45,601 nucleotides of DNA from an uncultured Clostridia bacterium (GCA_934162615.1 CAKPJK010000009.1:1-45601); one strand, 5' to 3'; positions 8,065 through 18,070 are shown, numbered from the stretch's first letter. Notes: generated by a model not told the origin, from the sequence alone. Translations and numbers: made by a program.

Positions 8065-8386
8065 ATGGAAGAAGACTGGTCTTTAATTGAGTCAAGTCTA
8101 GCAAAACAATATGGAATAAGAATAAGAAAAGAAATAGACACAATGAGTTATGCAGAATTGTGTAATCTTATATCTGGTTTTATGCCCAATACACCACTTC
8201 GGAAATATTGTTCAAATCCGTAGTGAAGATGATGAAGAAATGTTAAAAAACTTCACACAAGAGCAAAAAAATATAAGATGGAAATATAGAAATAAATTAG
8301 CAAAGAAAATGAGTAAAGAAGATTATGAAAAAGTTATTACAGAATTTCAAAAAGCATTTAAAGAAATGGCTGGTGATAACAAATGA
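8065..8386 (+). CDS. Second tail chaperone (gpT-like), needs a +1 frameshift at CGG (8200)
   Basis: The first frame encodes MEEDWSLIESSLAKQYG...SGFMPNTPL and would end at the TAG at 8221-8223. If the C at 8200 is skipped, the frame continues GNIVQIRSEDDEEML... to the TGA at 8384-8386, for about 106 aa. The joined sequence PNTPL-GNIVQIRSE matches the usual pattern of this family (TPLG-x-IV-x-IR-S/A-E), so both halves belong to one protein. The shift codon is CGG followed by A, and the same arrangement occurs at 12537. The ATG at 8065 has no Shine-Dalgarno sequence, so translation may enter from gpG by another shift. A plain frameshift mutation or sequencing error is the alternative. Confidence 0.7.
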
Positions 8387-8535
8387 CAGAAGTAAGATGC
8401 CCTAATTGTAATCAACTTTTATTAAAGGTTGAAAAATGCAAGGGTGAAATAAAATGTATAAGATGTAAGAAAACAATTAAAATTGATATAGATGAAAAAG
8501 ACAGAGTGAGCAACACGACCATTAGTGGTGAGTAG
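8383..8535 (+). CDS. Com-like small zinc-finger protein
   Basis: 50 aa, overlapping the chaperone stop by 4 nt. Two CxxC pairs (C6/C9 and C25/C28; a further Cys at 19) form a zinc ribbon: RCPNC, then IKCIRC. It resembles the Com family of phage Mu-like and siphophage small zinc fingers. In Mu, Com activates translation of the adjacent mom DNA-modification gene. Here no modification gene follows and the tape measure gene comes next, so the role is open. Confidence 0.65.
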   Translation: MTEVRCPNCNQLLLKVEKCKGEIKCIRCKKTIKIDIDEKDRVSNTTISGE

Positions 8536-8582
8536 TTAGCCAATACCTGCTTTTATCCTAGAAAGAGGGGAGGAGTAGGTAT

Positions 8583-11573
8583 ATGAGTACAAATGTAGGT
8601 TCAGTTGATTTTGAATTATTATTAAATTCAAATCCATTTAATAAAGGAATAAAAACTGTAACAAATACTATTAAAAGCTCGGGAATAGAAAATTCATTAA
8701 AGAAGATTGGAAAACTAGCGGTAGCAGCATTTTCTGTTAAATCAATAGTGAATTTTGGGAAAGAGTGTATTGATTTAGGTTCTGATTTGACAGAGGTACA
8801 AAATGTTGTAGATGTTACTTTTGGAAGTTTAAATACAGAGGTAAATAGATTTGCAGAGAATGCAATAACTCAATTTGGCTTGGGGCAAACTGTAACTAAA
8901 AAGTATGTTGGTACATTTGGAGCAATGGCAAAGGCATTTAACTTTTCTAATAAAGAAGCATTAGCAATGTCAGAAACTTTAACAGGACTTACTGGTGATG
9001 TTGCTTCATTCTATAATTTATCAAGTGATGAAGCATACACAAAATTAAAGTCAGTATTCACAGGTGAAACAGAGACTTTAAAGGATTTAGGTGTTGTAAT
9101 GACACAGAATGCATTAGACCAATATGCATTGGCAAATGGTTATGGAAAAACAACATCTAAAATGTCAGAACAAGAAAAAGTAGCTTTAAGGTATAAATTT
9201 GTATTAGATAAATTAAATATAGCCAATGGAGATTTTGCAAGAACTAGTGATAGTTGGGCAAACCAAACAAGGGTATTAGGCTTAAGATTTAATGAACTAA
9301 AGGCAACTTTAGGACAAGGATTTATTAACATATTTACACCGATAGTCAAAGGAATAAATATGGTGCTTTCTAAACTTCAAGTGTTAGCAAATGCTTTTAA
9401 ATCATTTACAGAGATGATATTTGGAAATGCTGGTGGAGATGATAGCTCTAATTCGGTTTCAAATTTAGCTTCTGATGCATCAAAAGCAAGTGATGCTGTA
9501 GGTAGCATAGGAGACAGTGCAAAGAAGACCAAAAAGGATTTATTAGGATTACGTGGAATAGATGAAATTAATAATTTAACAACAAGTAGTGATGATAGTT
9601 CTTCAAGTAGTGGTGCTGGAAAAATTGATACATCTGGATTAGGAGATTTAACTAATTCATCAATGCAACAAGCTAATACACAAATGGATAATTTTATTAA
9701 AAAAGCAAAAGAATTATTTTCAATATTTAAAGAAGGGTTTAATGATGCATTTGAAAATACAAACTTTGATGGAATAATAGATTCATGCGAGAGAATAAAA
9801 ACGGCATTAATAGAAATTTTTACAGATTCGGATATAGATGAATATGCAAGAGAATGGGTAGACACAGTTTTATATAATATGGGTAGAATGACAGGAAGCA
9901 TTGCAAGTGTTGGAGTCACTATTGCCGACAATCTATTGGGTGGATTTGCAAATTTTTTAGAACAGAATGAAGAAGATATACAAGAACATATTATGAATAT
10001 ATTTAGTATTTCGTCAGAAAGCTGGGATTTACTAGGAGATATTTCAGAAACATTTGCTGATATTTTTGCCGTGTTTAGAGGACCAGAAGCAAAACAATGC
10101 ACCGCAGATATAATTGCTATATTTACTGATGGAATATTAGGAGCATATGAAATAGTTGGAAAATTTACAAATGATATTTTGTATATTATAGCGCAACCTT
10201 TCATAGAAAATAAAGATTTAATAAAAGAAGCATTAGAGGGACTATTTGAACCAATTTCAAGTGTTTTAGAAACAATAAAACAAGGAATACAAGATACTTT
10301 TTCAAAATTTTGGGAGGTATATGATACTTATATTAGACCAGCAGTAGAAAATATAAAAGACGGTTTTTCAAGTATTTTAGAAACAATCCTTATTGTTTGG
10401 AATGAAAATATAAAGCCAATACTAGATGAATGGGCTCAAAAATTTGATGAATTATGGATACAACATATTCAACCTATGGTTGATAGCTTTTTAGAATTTG
10501 TAGGAAAGGTAATTAATGGATTATCAGAACTATGGAATAAATGGTTAGTACCTATAATAAATTGGATTATAAAAAATGTAATTCCAGTTGTGGCTCCAAT
10601 TATAAAAGAAATAGGAAATACAATAATGAATGTATTTGGTAAAATAGTAGATATTATTAAAGGCTTTTGGAATACATTAAGTGGAATTATAGACTTTATA
10701 GTTGGAGTGTTTACAGGAGACTGGAAAAAGGCATGGAATGGCATTAAAGAAATCTTTAGTGGTATTTGGCAAATTATAAAAGGTATTTTTGGTAGTATTT
10801 GGGAAGCAATAAAAGGTATAGTAAGGACAGCTATTGAAACGGTAAAAGGCGTTATTCAATTAGGATTAAATGTTATTAAATCAGTATGGCAAAACGTTTG
10901 GAATGGAATTAAGAATTTTGCTTCTAGTGTATGGAATAGTATTAAAGGAATATTCTCAGGAGTAGGAAGTTGGTTTTCAAGTAAATTTCAAGAGGCTTAT
11001 TATGGTATAACAAGAATATTTAGTAATATAGGTTCATTCTTTAGTGGAGTTTGGAACAGAATAAAATATACTTTCAGCAGTTTAGGAACGAGTATAGGAA
11101 ATGCAATTTCTGGTGCAGTAAGAAGCGGAATTAATGGTGTTATTTCCATGATAGAAAGAACTGTTAATAGGGCAATAAGCTTGATAAATGGAGGAATAAA
11201 TTTAATAAATAAAATACCAGGAGTTTATGTAGGACATGTTCCTTCTTTATATTTACCACGATTAGCACAAGGTGGATATGTAAAAGCAAACACACCACAA
11301 CTTGCAATGATAGGTGATAACAGGCATCAAGGTGAGGTTGTAGCTCCGGAGGATAAATTACATAGCATTATGGCAGAAGAATTATCTAAATTTCAGGGAA
11401 ATGGAAGTAATAGTGAAGTAATTTCATTATTAAAAGAAATATTGAAATACTTAAGAAATTCCGGAGGAGATACAGTATTAAATATTGATAGTATAGAATT
11501 AGCAAGAGTAGTAATTAAGGGAATGAAAGCATTGCAAGCAAAATCAGACAAACCAATATTAGATTTCATTTAG
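8583..11573 (+). CDS. Tail tape measure protein
   Basis: 996 aa, the longest gene of the phage. Its length sets tail length. The N-terminal third contains the tape-measure domain (SDLTEVQNVVDVTFGSL, then FGAMAKAFNFS and LTGLTGDVASFYNLS), with the typical MTQNALDQYALANGYG stretch. The middle is Ser-rich then helical. About residues 590-880 are hydrophobic, Trp-rich repeats such as WNGIK and FSGIW. The end has the conserved PRLAQGGYVKANTPQLAMIGD pattern. It starts after GGGGAGGAG. The CGA codon in PRLAQGG is read as Arg, so CGA is a normal sense codon here. Confidence 0.93.
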   Translation: MSTNVGSVDFELLLNSNPFNKGIKTVTNTIKSSGIENSLKKIGKLAVAAFSVKSIVNFGKECIDLGSDLTEVQNVVDVTFGSLNTEVNRFAENAITQFGLGQTVTKKYVGTFGAMAKAFNFSNKEALAMSETLTGLTGDVASFYNLSSDEAYTKLKSVFTGETETLKDLGVVMTQNALDQYALANGYGKTTSKMSEQEKVALRYKFVLDKLNIANGDFARTSDSWANQTRVLGLRFNELKATLGQGFINIFTPIVKGINMVLSKLQVLANAFKSFTEMIFGNAGGDDSSNSVSNLASDASKASDAVGSIGDSAKKTKKDLLGLRGIDEINNLTTSSDDSSSSSGAGKIDTSGLGDLTNSSMQQANTQMDNFIKKAKELFSIFKEGFNDAFENTNFDGIIDSCERIKTALIEIFTDSDIDEYAREWVDTVLYNMGRMTGSIASVGVTIADNLLGGFANFLEQNEEDIQEHIMNIFSISSESWDLLGDISETFADIFAVFRGPEAKQCTADIIAIFTDGILGAYEIVGKFTNDILYIIAQPFIENKDLIKEALEGLFEPISSVLETIKQGIQDTFSKFWEVYDTYIRPAVENIKDGFSSILETILIVWNENIKPILDEWAQKFDELWIQHIQPMVDSFLEFVGKVINGLSELWNKWLVPIINWIIKNVIPVVAPIIKEIGNTIMNVFGKIVDIIKGFWNTLSGIIDFIVGVFTGDWKKAWNGIKEIFSGIWQIIKGIFGSIWEAIKGIVRTAIETVKGVIQLGLNVIKSVWQNVWNGIKNFASSVWNSIKGIFSGVGSWFSSKFQEAYYGITRIFSNIGSFFSGVWNRIKYTFSSLGTSIGNAISGAVRSGINGVISMIERTVNRAISLINGGINLINKIPGVYVGHVPSLYLPRLAQGGYVKANTPQLAMIGDNRHQGEVVAPEDKLHSIMAEELSKFQGNGSNSEVISLLKEILKYLRNSGGDTVLNIDSIELARVVIKGMKALQAKSDKPILDFI

Positions 11574-11589
11574 AAAAGGGAGTAGGAAA

Positions 11590-11946
11590 ATGGCAATATT
11601 AAAAATAAATGGAGCAGATATACCTGCTCCTAAAACATGTAAAATAGCTATATCAGACCAAGATTATAATTCTGATACTGATTCAAATGGAAATTTACAT
11701 AGAAATAGAGTGGCAATAAAAAGAAAAGTATCAAATGAATGGGGTCCACTTACTTGGAATGAAATAAGTAAAATATTAACATCCATAAAGGATGTTTTTT
11801 TTAATGTTACTTATCCAGACCCACAAACTGGAAAATATGAAACAAAAAAAATGTATGTAGGAGATAGAACTGCTCCTATTGCGGTTTTACAAGATGATGG
11901 AAGTATTATGTGGGAAGGATTAACAGCAGATTTTGTAGAAAAGTAG
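11590..11946 (+). CDS. Conserved small tail-associated protein (DUF6711-like)
   Basis: 118 aa, starting ILKINGADIPAPKTCKI and ending LTADFVEK. Small proteins of this pattern regularly sit between tape measure and the large tail protein in Clostridia siphophages and are thought to be distal-tail components. Separated by 16 nt from the tape measure gene. No enzymatic motif is visible. Confidence 0.7.
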   Translation: MAILKINGADIPAPKTCKIAISDQDYNSDTDSNGNLHRNRVAIKRKVSNEWGPLTWNEISKILTSIKDVFFNVTYPDPQTGKYETKKMYVGDRTAPIAVLQDDGSIMWEGLTADFVEK

Positions 11947-11954
11947 GTGATTAG

Positions 11955-14064
11955 ATGTATATAATAAACCCATATTATTTAGAAGCATTAAATAAAGAAG
12001 ATAGAAGAACAAGAGCAAGAATTAAATTAAATGATATTACGATAAACAATGAAAATATAAAGAGTATAAAATATGATTTAAGTATTAATGATAGTGAAAA
12101 ATTCACAATAGGTGGAGCATATGGAGCTACTGCAACGGTTACATTATTAAATTATGATAATGAATTTGATAATATAAAATTTGAAAATAAGAAATTTAAT
12201 ATAGAATTATGTGTTGCAATAGATGACTTATATACAGTAGGAAAATTAAATACAGAATTAGTGAAAATAGTAAATACATTAAAGATAAAACAAGTATCTT
12301 CATTATGGATTCCACAAGGTATTTTTTATGCAACTGATATTAAGAAAAATGAAAATAAAACTATTACAATAAAACTTATAGATAAAACCAAATATTTAGA
12401 AGATGAGTATATATGCAATTTAATACCACCGTTTACATTAAAGCAATTATATGATGATGTTCACAAGCAAGTACAAATAATATCTGATACAACTACATTT
12501 TATAATCAAGATAAAGTAATAGATAAAGTACCGGAACGGATATACATATAAACAAATACTAGGTTATATATCTGAATGTGCTTGTGGATTTTATATATTA
12601 AATAGGGCTGGAAATGGGGAGTTAAGAAACTATGGATTAGAAAGTATTAAATCCATTTCAAAAGGAGAATATAAGCAATTTTTACCGTCAGAAAATTATA
12701 TTACAATTCAAAAAATAAAATATGCAGGAAGTAACATTATTGGAGCAGAAAAAGGATATGTTTTGGAGTTAGAAGAAAAGAATCCTTTTATTAGTGATGT
12801 TATAGCTCAAAACATACTGCTAAAAATGCAAGGTTTTACCTTTATACCATATACATATAAGGCTACAATTTCAGATTTTGCAGTAGATGTAGGAGACATG
12901 TTTGATTTAACAAATACTAATGATGTTAAATACTTAACATATATCATGGGAAATACCTGGGAATTTAATGGAGCTGTTAGTCAAACATGGACCGCAAAAG
13001 GAGAAAATGAATTAAATAATACATATTCTTCAAAAGGCCCAATAAGTCAACAAATAGAAAATATAATAAAAGAGCAAATACCTAATGCAAAAGAAGAAGC
13101 GGTAGAAAAAGCAACAGAATTATTGACAAAATTTAATGGTGGATATGTAGTAAAAAAAGATGGTGAATTATTTATTTCAGATAATGAAGATATAGACAAA
13201 GCTCAACACATATGGAGATGGAATATAAATGGTTTGGGATATTCAAATACAGGAATAGATGGTCCATATGGACTAGCAATTACAATGGATGGGAAAATAG
13301 TAGCAGACTTTATCACTACTGGAACAATGTCAGCTGAAAGAATAAATGGCGGAACTTTAAAACTAGGTGGAAATAATAATACAAATGGATCTATAGAAGT
13401 AGTAAATGCTAACGGAAATAATTTGGTAAGTATTAGTAAAGATGGATTGGTTCTTTCAAATGGTACAAAATTAATTGGAAATGGTGGGGTATTATCTAAT
13501 TTACAATTTATAGCCACTGGAAATTCAGAAATAAATGGAGATACTAAGAATGCAGGTGAATATTTATGGCTAGGTTTCATGCCAAGCTATGTTACAAGTG
13601 CAGATAAATACAATTTATATATAGATATTTCAGTTCCTAATAATTTTACTATAACATCAGCATATTTAACATTAAGGCATATTCCTATAAAAATGAACAT
13701 GAAAAATGGGGCTGTGGTTTATGGATATGCAAGAAATGTAAAAGCATATATAGCAGATATGTCTAGCTCTGCTTATGTAGAAGGTGATGAACAAAGTGAA
13801 TATCAAGCACAATTGGAAGGAATTTATTATAATGAAATTTCTAGTTGTTTTAATAATTCTAGTAATAATTTTACTGCAGCAGTTCCAAGTGCAAATAATT
13901 TGAAAGTAACAGAAGTTACATCAAAAGATATAGCTAGTAAAATAAAGAAAAAATGTAGAATAAAAATAGCTACAACAAATTCGATACCTGCGGCTGCAAA
14001 GGACTGCTTTGCACAGACGGGTTTTGTTTGGGCAGCAATAAATGTATATGGATATTTACAATAA
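11955..14064 (+). CDS. Large tail protein, needs a +1 frameshift at CGG (12537)
   Basis: The first frame (194 codons to 12536) runs to DKVPE, then meets CGG and stops three codons later (TAA 12549-12551). Skipping the C at 12537 gives GYTYKQILGYISECACGFYIL and an open frame to 14064, for a 702-aa protein. GYTYKQ-x-LGYI-x-E is the normal continuation in prophage tail proteins, so the gene is one unit. The C-terminal half has a beta-rich fibre-like region (about 430 onward: GGTLKLGG, NANGNNLVSIS). A 3' part alone lacks a ribosome site. The shift context CGG-A equals that at 8200. A lesion or a sequencing error is the alternative. Confidence 0.75.
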
Positions 14065-14076
14065 TAGGAGGTAAAA

Positions 14077-14988
14077 ATGTCTAGATTTACAGATTTTTTA
14101 AATTTATTTATGTGGGATTCTGTAGAAGATTCCGAAGAAGAATTTGATATAGATAAAGCATTAAATGATAATTGGAAAAAAATAGATACGAAAGTAAAAT
14201 CACACGTTACTAGTGTTAATGAAGAAATTAATAATTTTAAAGAAGATACAAATACCAAAATAAAAACGAATATTGATAGTGTAAATGAAAAAATAAATAG
14301 TTTAAAAAAAGAAACAGATCAAAAACTAGAAGACATCCAAGCATTACCAGTTGGTGGAACAAAAGGACAAGTTTTAACAAAGCAAAGCGAAACTAACGGA
14401 GATGCAAATTGGGAAGATATAGAAGCAAACGAAGTCTACATAGGAAAAGCAGAAGAAGCACCAGAAACTGCAAAGATAATAGTAGAGGCAGAGGACTTTG
14501 TAGAAGGAGCAGGACTAAGTAAGTCAGAGGTGTATGTAGGAGCAGAAGAACCAGTTGCTGGTGAAAAGGTGTGGTTTAATAAAGATAAAAATTCGATATA
14601 TGTCAGAAACTCGAATGGAGTATATGAAGAATTTATAAATAAAAAAGAGTTAGAAAAGGAAATTTTTGTTAACAAAACACCTTTTACAGCAAATGAAGGA
14701 TATACGATAGATTTACAATATATGAATAATCAAGGAAAACATTATTGGGGAACAGTTGTATTTCATAAAAATAGTGGAATGTTTGGTAGTTCTGAAATTG
14801 CACTTAAATGTAATGTTAAATTAGCTCAAATTTTTTCTTATGGATGTTTTTTAGGAACAAATACATATAATGCATTAGACGTAGGATATCTTCATTTAAG
14901 AGCTAATCAGGAGCTTTATGTAGGAGACAATAATAATACATCAAAATATAATTATGCAAGATGTTTTGTTGATTTTATAGAAGAATAA
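14077..14988 (+). CDS. Tail fibre / baseplate protein
   Basis: 303 aa, starting after AGGAGG. Residues about 28-90 form a coiled coil with repeats of VNEEIN/VNEKIN. Then GGTKGQVLTKQS, the collagen-like fibre linker common in phage adhesins, and a KAEEAPETAKIIVEAED region with a VYVGAEEP-VAGEKVWFN motif found in Clostridia tail fibres. The C-terminal 100 residues are beta-rich and are probably the receptor-binding tip. Confidence 0.7.
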   Translation: MSRFTDFLNLFMWDSVEDSEEEFDIDKALNDNWKKIDTKVKSHVTSVNEEINNFKEDTNTKIKTNIDSVNEKINSLKKETDQKLEDIQALPVGGTKGQVLTKQSETNGDANWEDIEANEVYIGKAEEAPETAKIIVEAEDFVEGAGLSKSEVYVGAEEPVAGEKVWFNKDKNSIYVRNSNGVYEEFINKKELEKEIFVNKTPFTANEGYTIDLQYMNNQGKHYWGTVVFHKNSGMFGSSEIALKCNVKLAQIFSYGCFLGTNTYNALDVGYLHLRANQELYVGDNNNTSKYNYARCFVDFIEE

Positions 14989-15015
14989 TCATAGAAGGAA
15001 AGAAAAAAATAAATT

Positions 15016-15099
15016 ATGAAAAATAGCACAAAAGGATTAACATTCACAAAAAATGAATCTGAGTGCAGTAAAATCAGCTTTTATAAATATAAGGTATAA
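15016..15099 (+). CDS. Possible 27-aa peptide gene
   Basis: A short frame starting ATG AAA AAT with a modest ribosome site (AAGGAAAG) between two fibre genes. The peptide is Lys/Ser-rich and matches no family known to me. It may be a leftover of a longer fibre gene. Confidence 0.25.
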   Translation: MKNSTKGLTFTKNESECSKISFYKYKV

Positions 15100-15118
15100 A
15101 TATAAATAGGAGGAAATT

Positions 15119-15595
15119 ATGAAAATAAAAAAGAAAAACACAACAATACCGATTAACGGAAAAATAGTAGATACAGACAATGTAGAAGATAAAACAAGTA
15201 ATGCACCAAGTATGAGATTAGCGGAAGAAAAAATACAAAATTTAATCTATTATAAAAGTGGTGATGTACTAGAAATACCGAAAGGGTCAATAATTCCAGG
15301 AAATTTAACAACTGATGCAACACAATTGCAATTTACATATATTGCTCCAAAATCTTTAAAAAATATAAAAAATGTTTCTATTAGTAGTTGTCAACTAGTA
15401 TTAAGAGGAATAAATGGTTATTTAGATGGAAATGGTGCAGGGGTACAATTAAAAGACTCATCTGATTATTCAATAAGTGCAAAAGCAAGTGAAAATACGA
15501 TAAACTTTACTTGTACTCGTACCACTGCATTTGATACAAAAAATAATACACCTGTAGTTATATATCCAATTAGTTTAAAAGTTGCATTATCATAG
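15119..15595 (+). CDS. Phage tail fibre-associated protein
   Basis: 158 aa behind AGGAGG. The start has many Lys residues and a motif NAPSMRLAEEKI seen in phage fibre and tail proteins of Firmicutes. The rest is beta-rich, with a central GNLTTDATQLQFTYIAPKS segment. It lies in the fibre module between the coiled-coil fibre and the pyocin-knob protein. Confidence 0.55.
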   Translation: MKIKKKNTTIPINGKIVDTDNVEDKTSNAPSMRLAEEKIQNLIYYKSGDVLEIPKGSIIPGNLTTDATQLQFTYIAPKSLKNIKNVSISSCQLVLRGINGYLDGNGAGVQLKDSSDYSISAKASENTINFTCTRTTAFDTKNNTPVVIYPISLKVALS

Positions 15596-15610
15596 AATAG
15601 GAGGAAAATT

Positions 15611-16021
15611 ATGAAAGTAAAAGATTTAAACGGAGAAATAAAAAAAGTAGTACTACAAGCAAATGATAGTATACCACAAAATGCAATTGTCGAATATGAC
15701 GGAGATGTAGTACCAGAAGGATACGAACAAGTTGAAGATGATGTAGAAAAAAGAATAGCAGCATTAGAAAATAAAGAAGTAGATTTTTTAAAATTAAAAC
15801 CAGCTGGAGTAAATGATTTTAATGATATAAAAACGACAGGACTATACTATTTAACTGGAATGACAGACAATGTTCCAGTTTCAGCAAGTCAAATTTATCA
15901 AGCGATAGTAATTATTCGAGATGATTATGGACATCAAATAGCAATAGATACATGGACTAATCAAACATTTATAAGAAAAATAGAAAATGGCAATTGGGGT
16001 TCATGGGAAAAAATACATTAG
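15611..16021 (+). CDS. Tail fibre protein with pyocin-knob-like C-terminus
   Basis: 136 aa. The N-terminal third contains NAIVEYDGDVVPEGYEQV, a fibre-tail-connector pattern. The C-terminal half (NDFNDIKTTGLYYLTG, then a final GNWGSWEKI) is the pyocin-knob pattern that occurs in many phage adhesins and bacteriocins and mediates trimerisation or host-surface binding. Confidence 0.7.
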   Translation: MKVKDLNGEIKKVVLQANDSIPQNAIVEYDGDVVPEGYEQVEDDVEKRIAALENKEVDFLKLKPAGVNDFNDIKTTGLYYLTGMTDNVPVSASQIYQAIVIIRDDYGHQIAIDTWTNQTFIRKIENGNWGSWEKIH

Positions 16022-16036
16022 AATAGAGGTGTAAAG

Positions 16037-16357
16037 ATGCAAGATACAGAATTAATTGAAAAAGTAGCACATCTGGAAGAGCGAGAAAAGTCAAATACAA
16101 AGAGAATAGATGCTGTTGAAAATAAAGTTGAAAATATATATGACTTAACATTAAGTGTAAGAGAAATAGCAACAGAAATGAAAGCAATGAGAGAAGACCA
16201 GAACAAAATGAACGAACGCTTAAAAATAATAGAAGAAAAGCCAATTAAGGATTATGAAGACACAAAGAAACAAGTAAAAGACAAAGTAATTTCTTTTGTG
16301 ACTGGAATAGTATTAACAGCAATAGCTTTTGCACTAGGATTAAGTAAATTTATGTAA
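16037..16357 (+). CDS. XhlA-like lysis accessory protein
   Basis: 106 aa with a long coiled coil (about 5-75) and one C-terminal transmembrane helix (about 84-104, FVTGIVLTAIAFALGLS). This is the layout of Bacillus XhlA/haemolysin proteins, which act with holin and endolysin in lysis. It lies directly before the endolysin gene. No separate classical holin gene is visible, so this protein may be the holin partner. Confidence 0.7.
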   Translation: MQDTELIEKVAHLEEREKSNTKRIDAVENKVENIYDLTLSVREIATEMKAMREDQNKMNERLKIIEEKPIKDYEDTKKQVKDKVISFVTGIVLTAIAFALGLSKFM

Positions 16358-16369
16358 GAGGTGATTATA

Positions 16370-17899
16370 ATGAAAGATAAATTAAAAAACATATTTAAAA
16401 ACAAAGAACGAACAATAGGCTTAATAATATCAATATTATGTGCTAGCGTTTTATTATTAAATTGCTATTTAGAATATGATAAAACAGGACAAGTTGATAC
16501 AAACAAAATATCAGAAGCAATAGGTACAGTAGTAGATGAAATAAATAAATCTAGTACAGAAATACCAAATCTAACAGAAACAGATGAACAATCATTAGAA
16601 GTTCAAGAAACAGAGTCAGAAGGCTTTGAAGAGCAAGGAATAGTTGCATATAATGGAGCAGAAAAAACACCAAATGTGAATGTTAGAGAATATGCAGGAT
16701 TAACATATTATTCACAACTAGACAATAGATGGCGTTATAATATGTACTCTAGTGTAGGAGATAGTTCACAAACAATAGGAACATCAGGATGTGGGCCAAC
16801 TTCTGCAGCAATGGTTGTTTCAAGTATAAAAGGTAATATAACACCAGACCAAATGGCAGAATTATATACAAAATATGGATATAGAAGTGCAAATCAGGGA
16901 ACATATTGGTCAGCATTTAAGTGGACAGCAGATATATTTGATATTGGATATAGTGAATGTTATAAATTAGATGATGCAGTAACAAAATTAAAAGATAATC
17001 ATTATATAATAGCAAGTTGTAATCAAGGTTTATTTACATATGGAGGACATTTTATTGTTCTAGTAGGAGTCGAAGGAGATTATATAAAAGTATATGACCC
17101 TTATTTGTATAATGGAAAATTTGATGTAAGTTCTAGAAGAGGAAAAGCAACAGTAAGTGGTAATACAGTATATGTATCAATAGAAAACTTTAGAGCATAT
17201 GCTAATTACCAAAAATTCTTCTGTTTTAAAAATGATAGAACAGACATAAAAGAAAATTCAACTACAACAGTAGTAACAGATAACACAACATCAAATGTAA
17301 ATACAGTAAATTATCAAGTTAGAATTACTGCAAACGGTGGATTAAATATAAGAACTGGAGCAAGTATATCATATTCAAGAGTTGGTGGATACGCAAAAGG
17401 TTCAATAGTAACTATATTAGCAGAGTCAAACGGATTTGGAAAAACAGATAGAGGATGGATATCTTTAGCATACACAAGCAGAGATATAAGTACATTAAAT
17501 ACTGTTCAAACGGTCGGACAAATAAAGAAACTAACTAGAGATAGTATCTTATATAGCAATTCAAATTTAACAGGTTATAAGTACAATTACAAAGCAAATA
17601 CAACTATAACAATACTACAAAATATATCAAGTAATGTAGATAAAGTTAGAGTTAATATGACTGGTAGAATTGCATACATAAACAAAAGTAATTACACAAA
17701 TGTATCAGTAACAAAAAGTACAACTAGAAAGATAAAAGCGTGTACATTATACTCAAAATCAAATTTGAGCGGTGTAAGATATCAATATAAATTAAATACT
17801 ACAGTAACAGTTTTAAAACATATAAATTCATATATAGATAAAGTTAGAGTTAATATGACTGGTAGAGTTGCTTATATTAATGTTAATAATTATAGATAA
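16370..17899 (+). CDS. Membrane-anchored C39-like peptidase endolysin with SH3-like repeats
   Basis: 509 aa from ATG 16370 (GAGGTG is 6 nt upstream; the GTG 9 nt upstream overlaps that site). Residues about 13-35 form a hydrophobic segment in a region like a small phage holin (NKERTIGLIISILCASVLLLN). The peptidase domain follows (about 110-295) with Cys141 in a GTSGCGPTSAAM motif, His227 in GGHFIVLVG and Asp243 in VYDPY, the expected catalytic triad of a C39-like fold. Then come an SH3-type domain (LNIRTGAS) and two near-identical repeats ending VDKVRVNMTGR, which probably bind the cell wall. One protein thus combines membrane anchor and peptidoglycan hydrolase. Confidence 0.8.
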   Translation: MKDKLKNIFKNKERTIGLIISILCASVLLLNCYLEYDKTGQVDTNKISEAIGTVVDEINKSSTEIPNLTETDEQSLEVQETESEGFEEQGIVAYNGAEKTPNVNVREYAGLTYYSQLDNRWRYNMYSSVGDSSQTIGTSGCGPTSAAMVVSSIKGNITPDQMAELYTKYGYRSANQGTYWSAFKWTADIFDIGYSECYKLDDAVTKLKDNHYIIASCNQGLFTYGGHFIVLVGVEGDYIKVYDPYLYNGKFDVSSRRGKATVSGNTVYVSIENFRAYANYQKFFCFKNDRTDIKENSTTTVVTDNTTSNVNTVNYQVRITANGGLNIRTGASISYSRVGGYAKGSIVTILAESNGFGKTDRGWISLAYTSRDISTLNTVQTVGQIKKLTRDSILYSNSNLTGYKYNYKANTTITILQNISSNVDKVRVNMTGRIAYINKSNYTNVSVTKSTTRKIKACTLYSKSNLSGVRYQYKLNTTVTVLKHINSYIDKVRVNMTGRVAYINVNNYR

Positions 17900-17941
17900 A
17901 AAGAAGAGATAAGTTGATTAATTTCAATTTACCTCTTTTTT
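17899..17941 (+). terminator. Terminator of the phage lysis module
   Basis: An AAGAG-containing arm pairs with a CTCTT-containing arm across about 40 nt, followed by a T-run. It closes the structural and lysis transcript. The following 95 nt hold no gene. Confidence 0.6.
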
Positions 17942-18040
17942 GCATTTTTATAAGGCATATAATTACATTAATCGAAAAATAAAACGTCTTAAAATTGATT
18001 GTGGAGGTTTGATTTTTGGCTAAAAATAAGCATTTTTTAC

Positions 18041-18069
18041 TTGAAATTACATAAAATTTATGATATAAT
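18041..18069 (+). promoter_or_regulatory. Tandem sigma-A promoter P1
   Basis: TTGAAA (18041-18046), 17-nt spacer, TATAAT (18064-18069). First of three strong promoters in 140 bp, all pointing right. Confidence 0.65.
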
Positions 18070-18070
18070 G

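Noticed and set aside
9377..10204. 275-aa minus-strand open frame inside the tape measure gene
   Set aside because: Shadow frame of a well-supported gene. No ribosome site, and composition mirrors the opposite strand.
13203..14258. Minus-strand open frames in the tail fibre region
   Set aside because: Opposite to well-supported genes, with no promoter or ribosome site.
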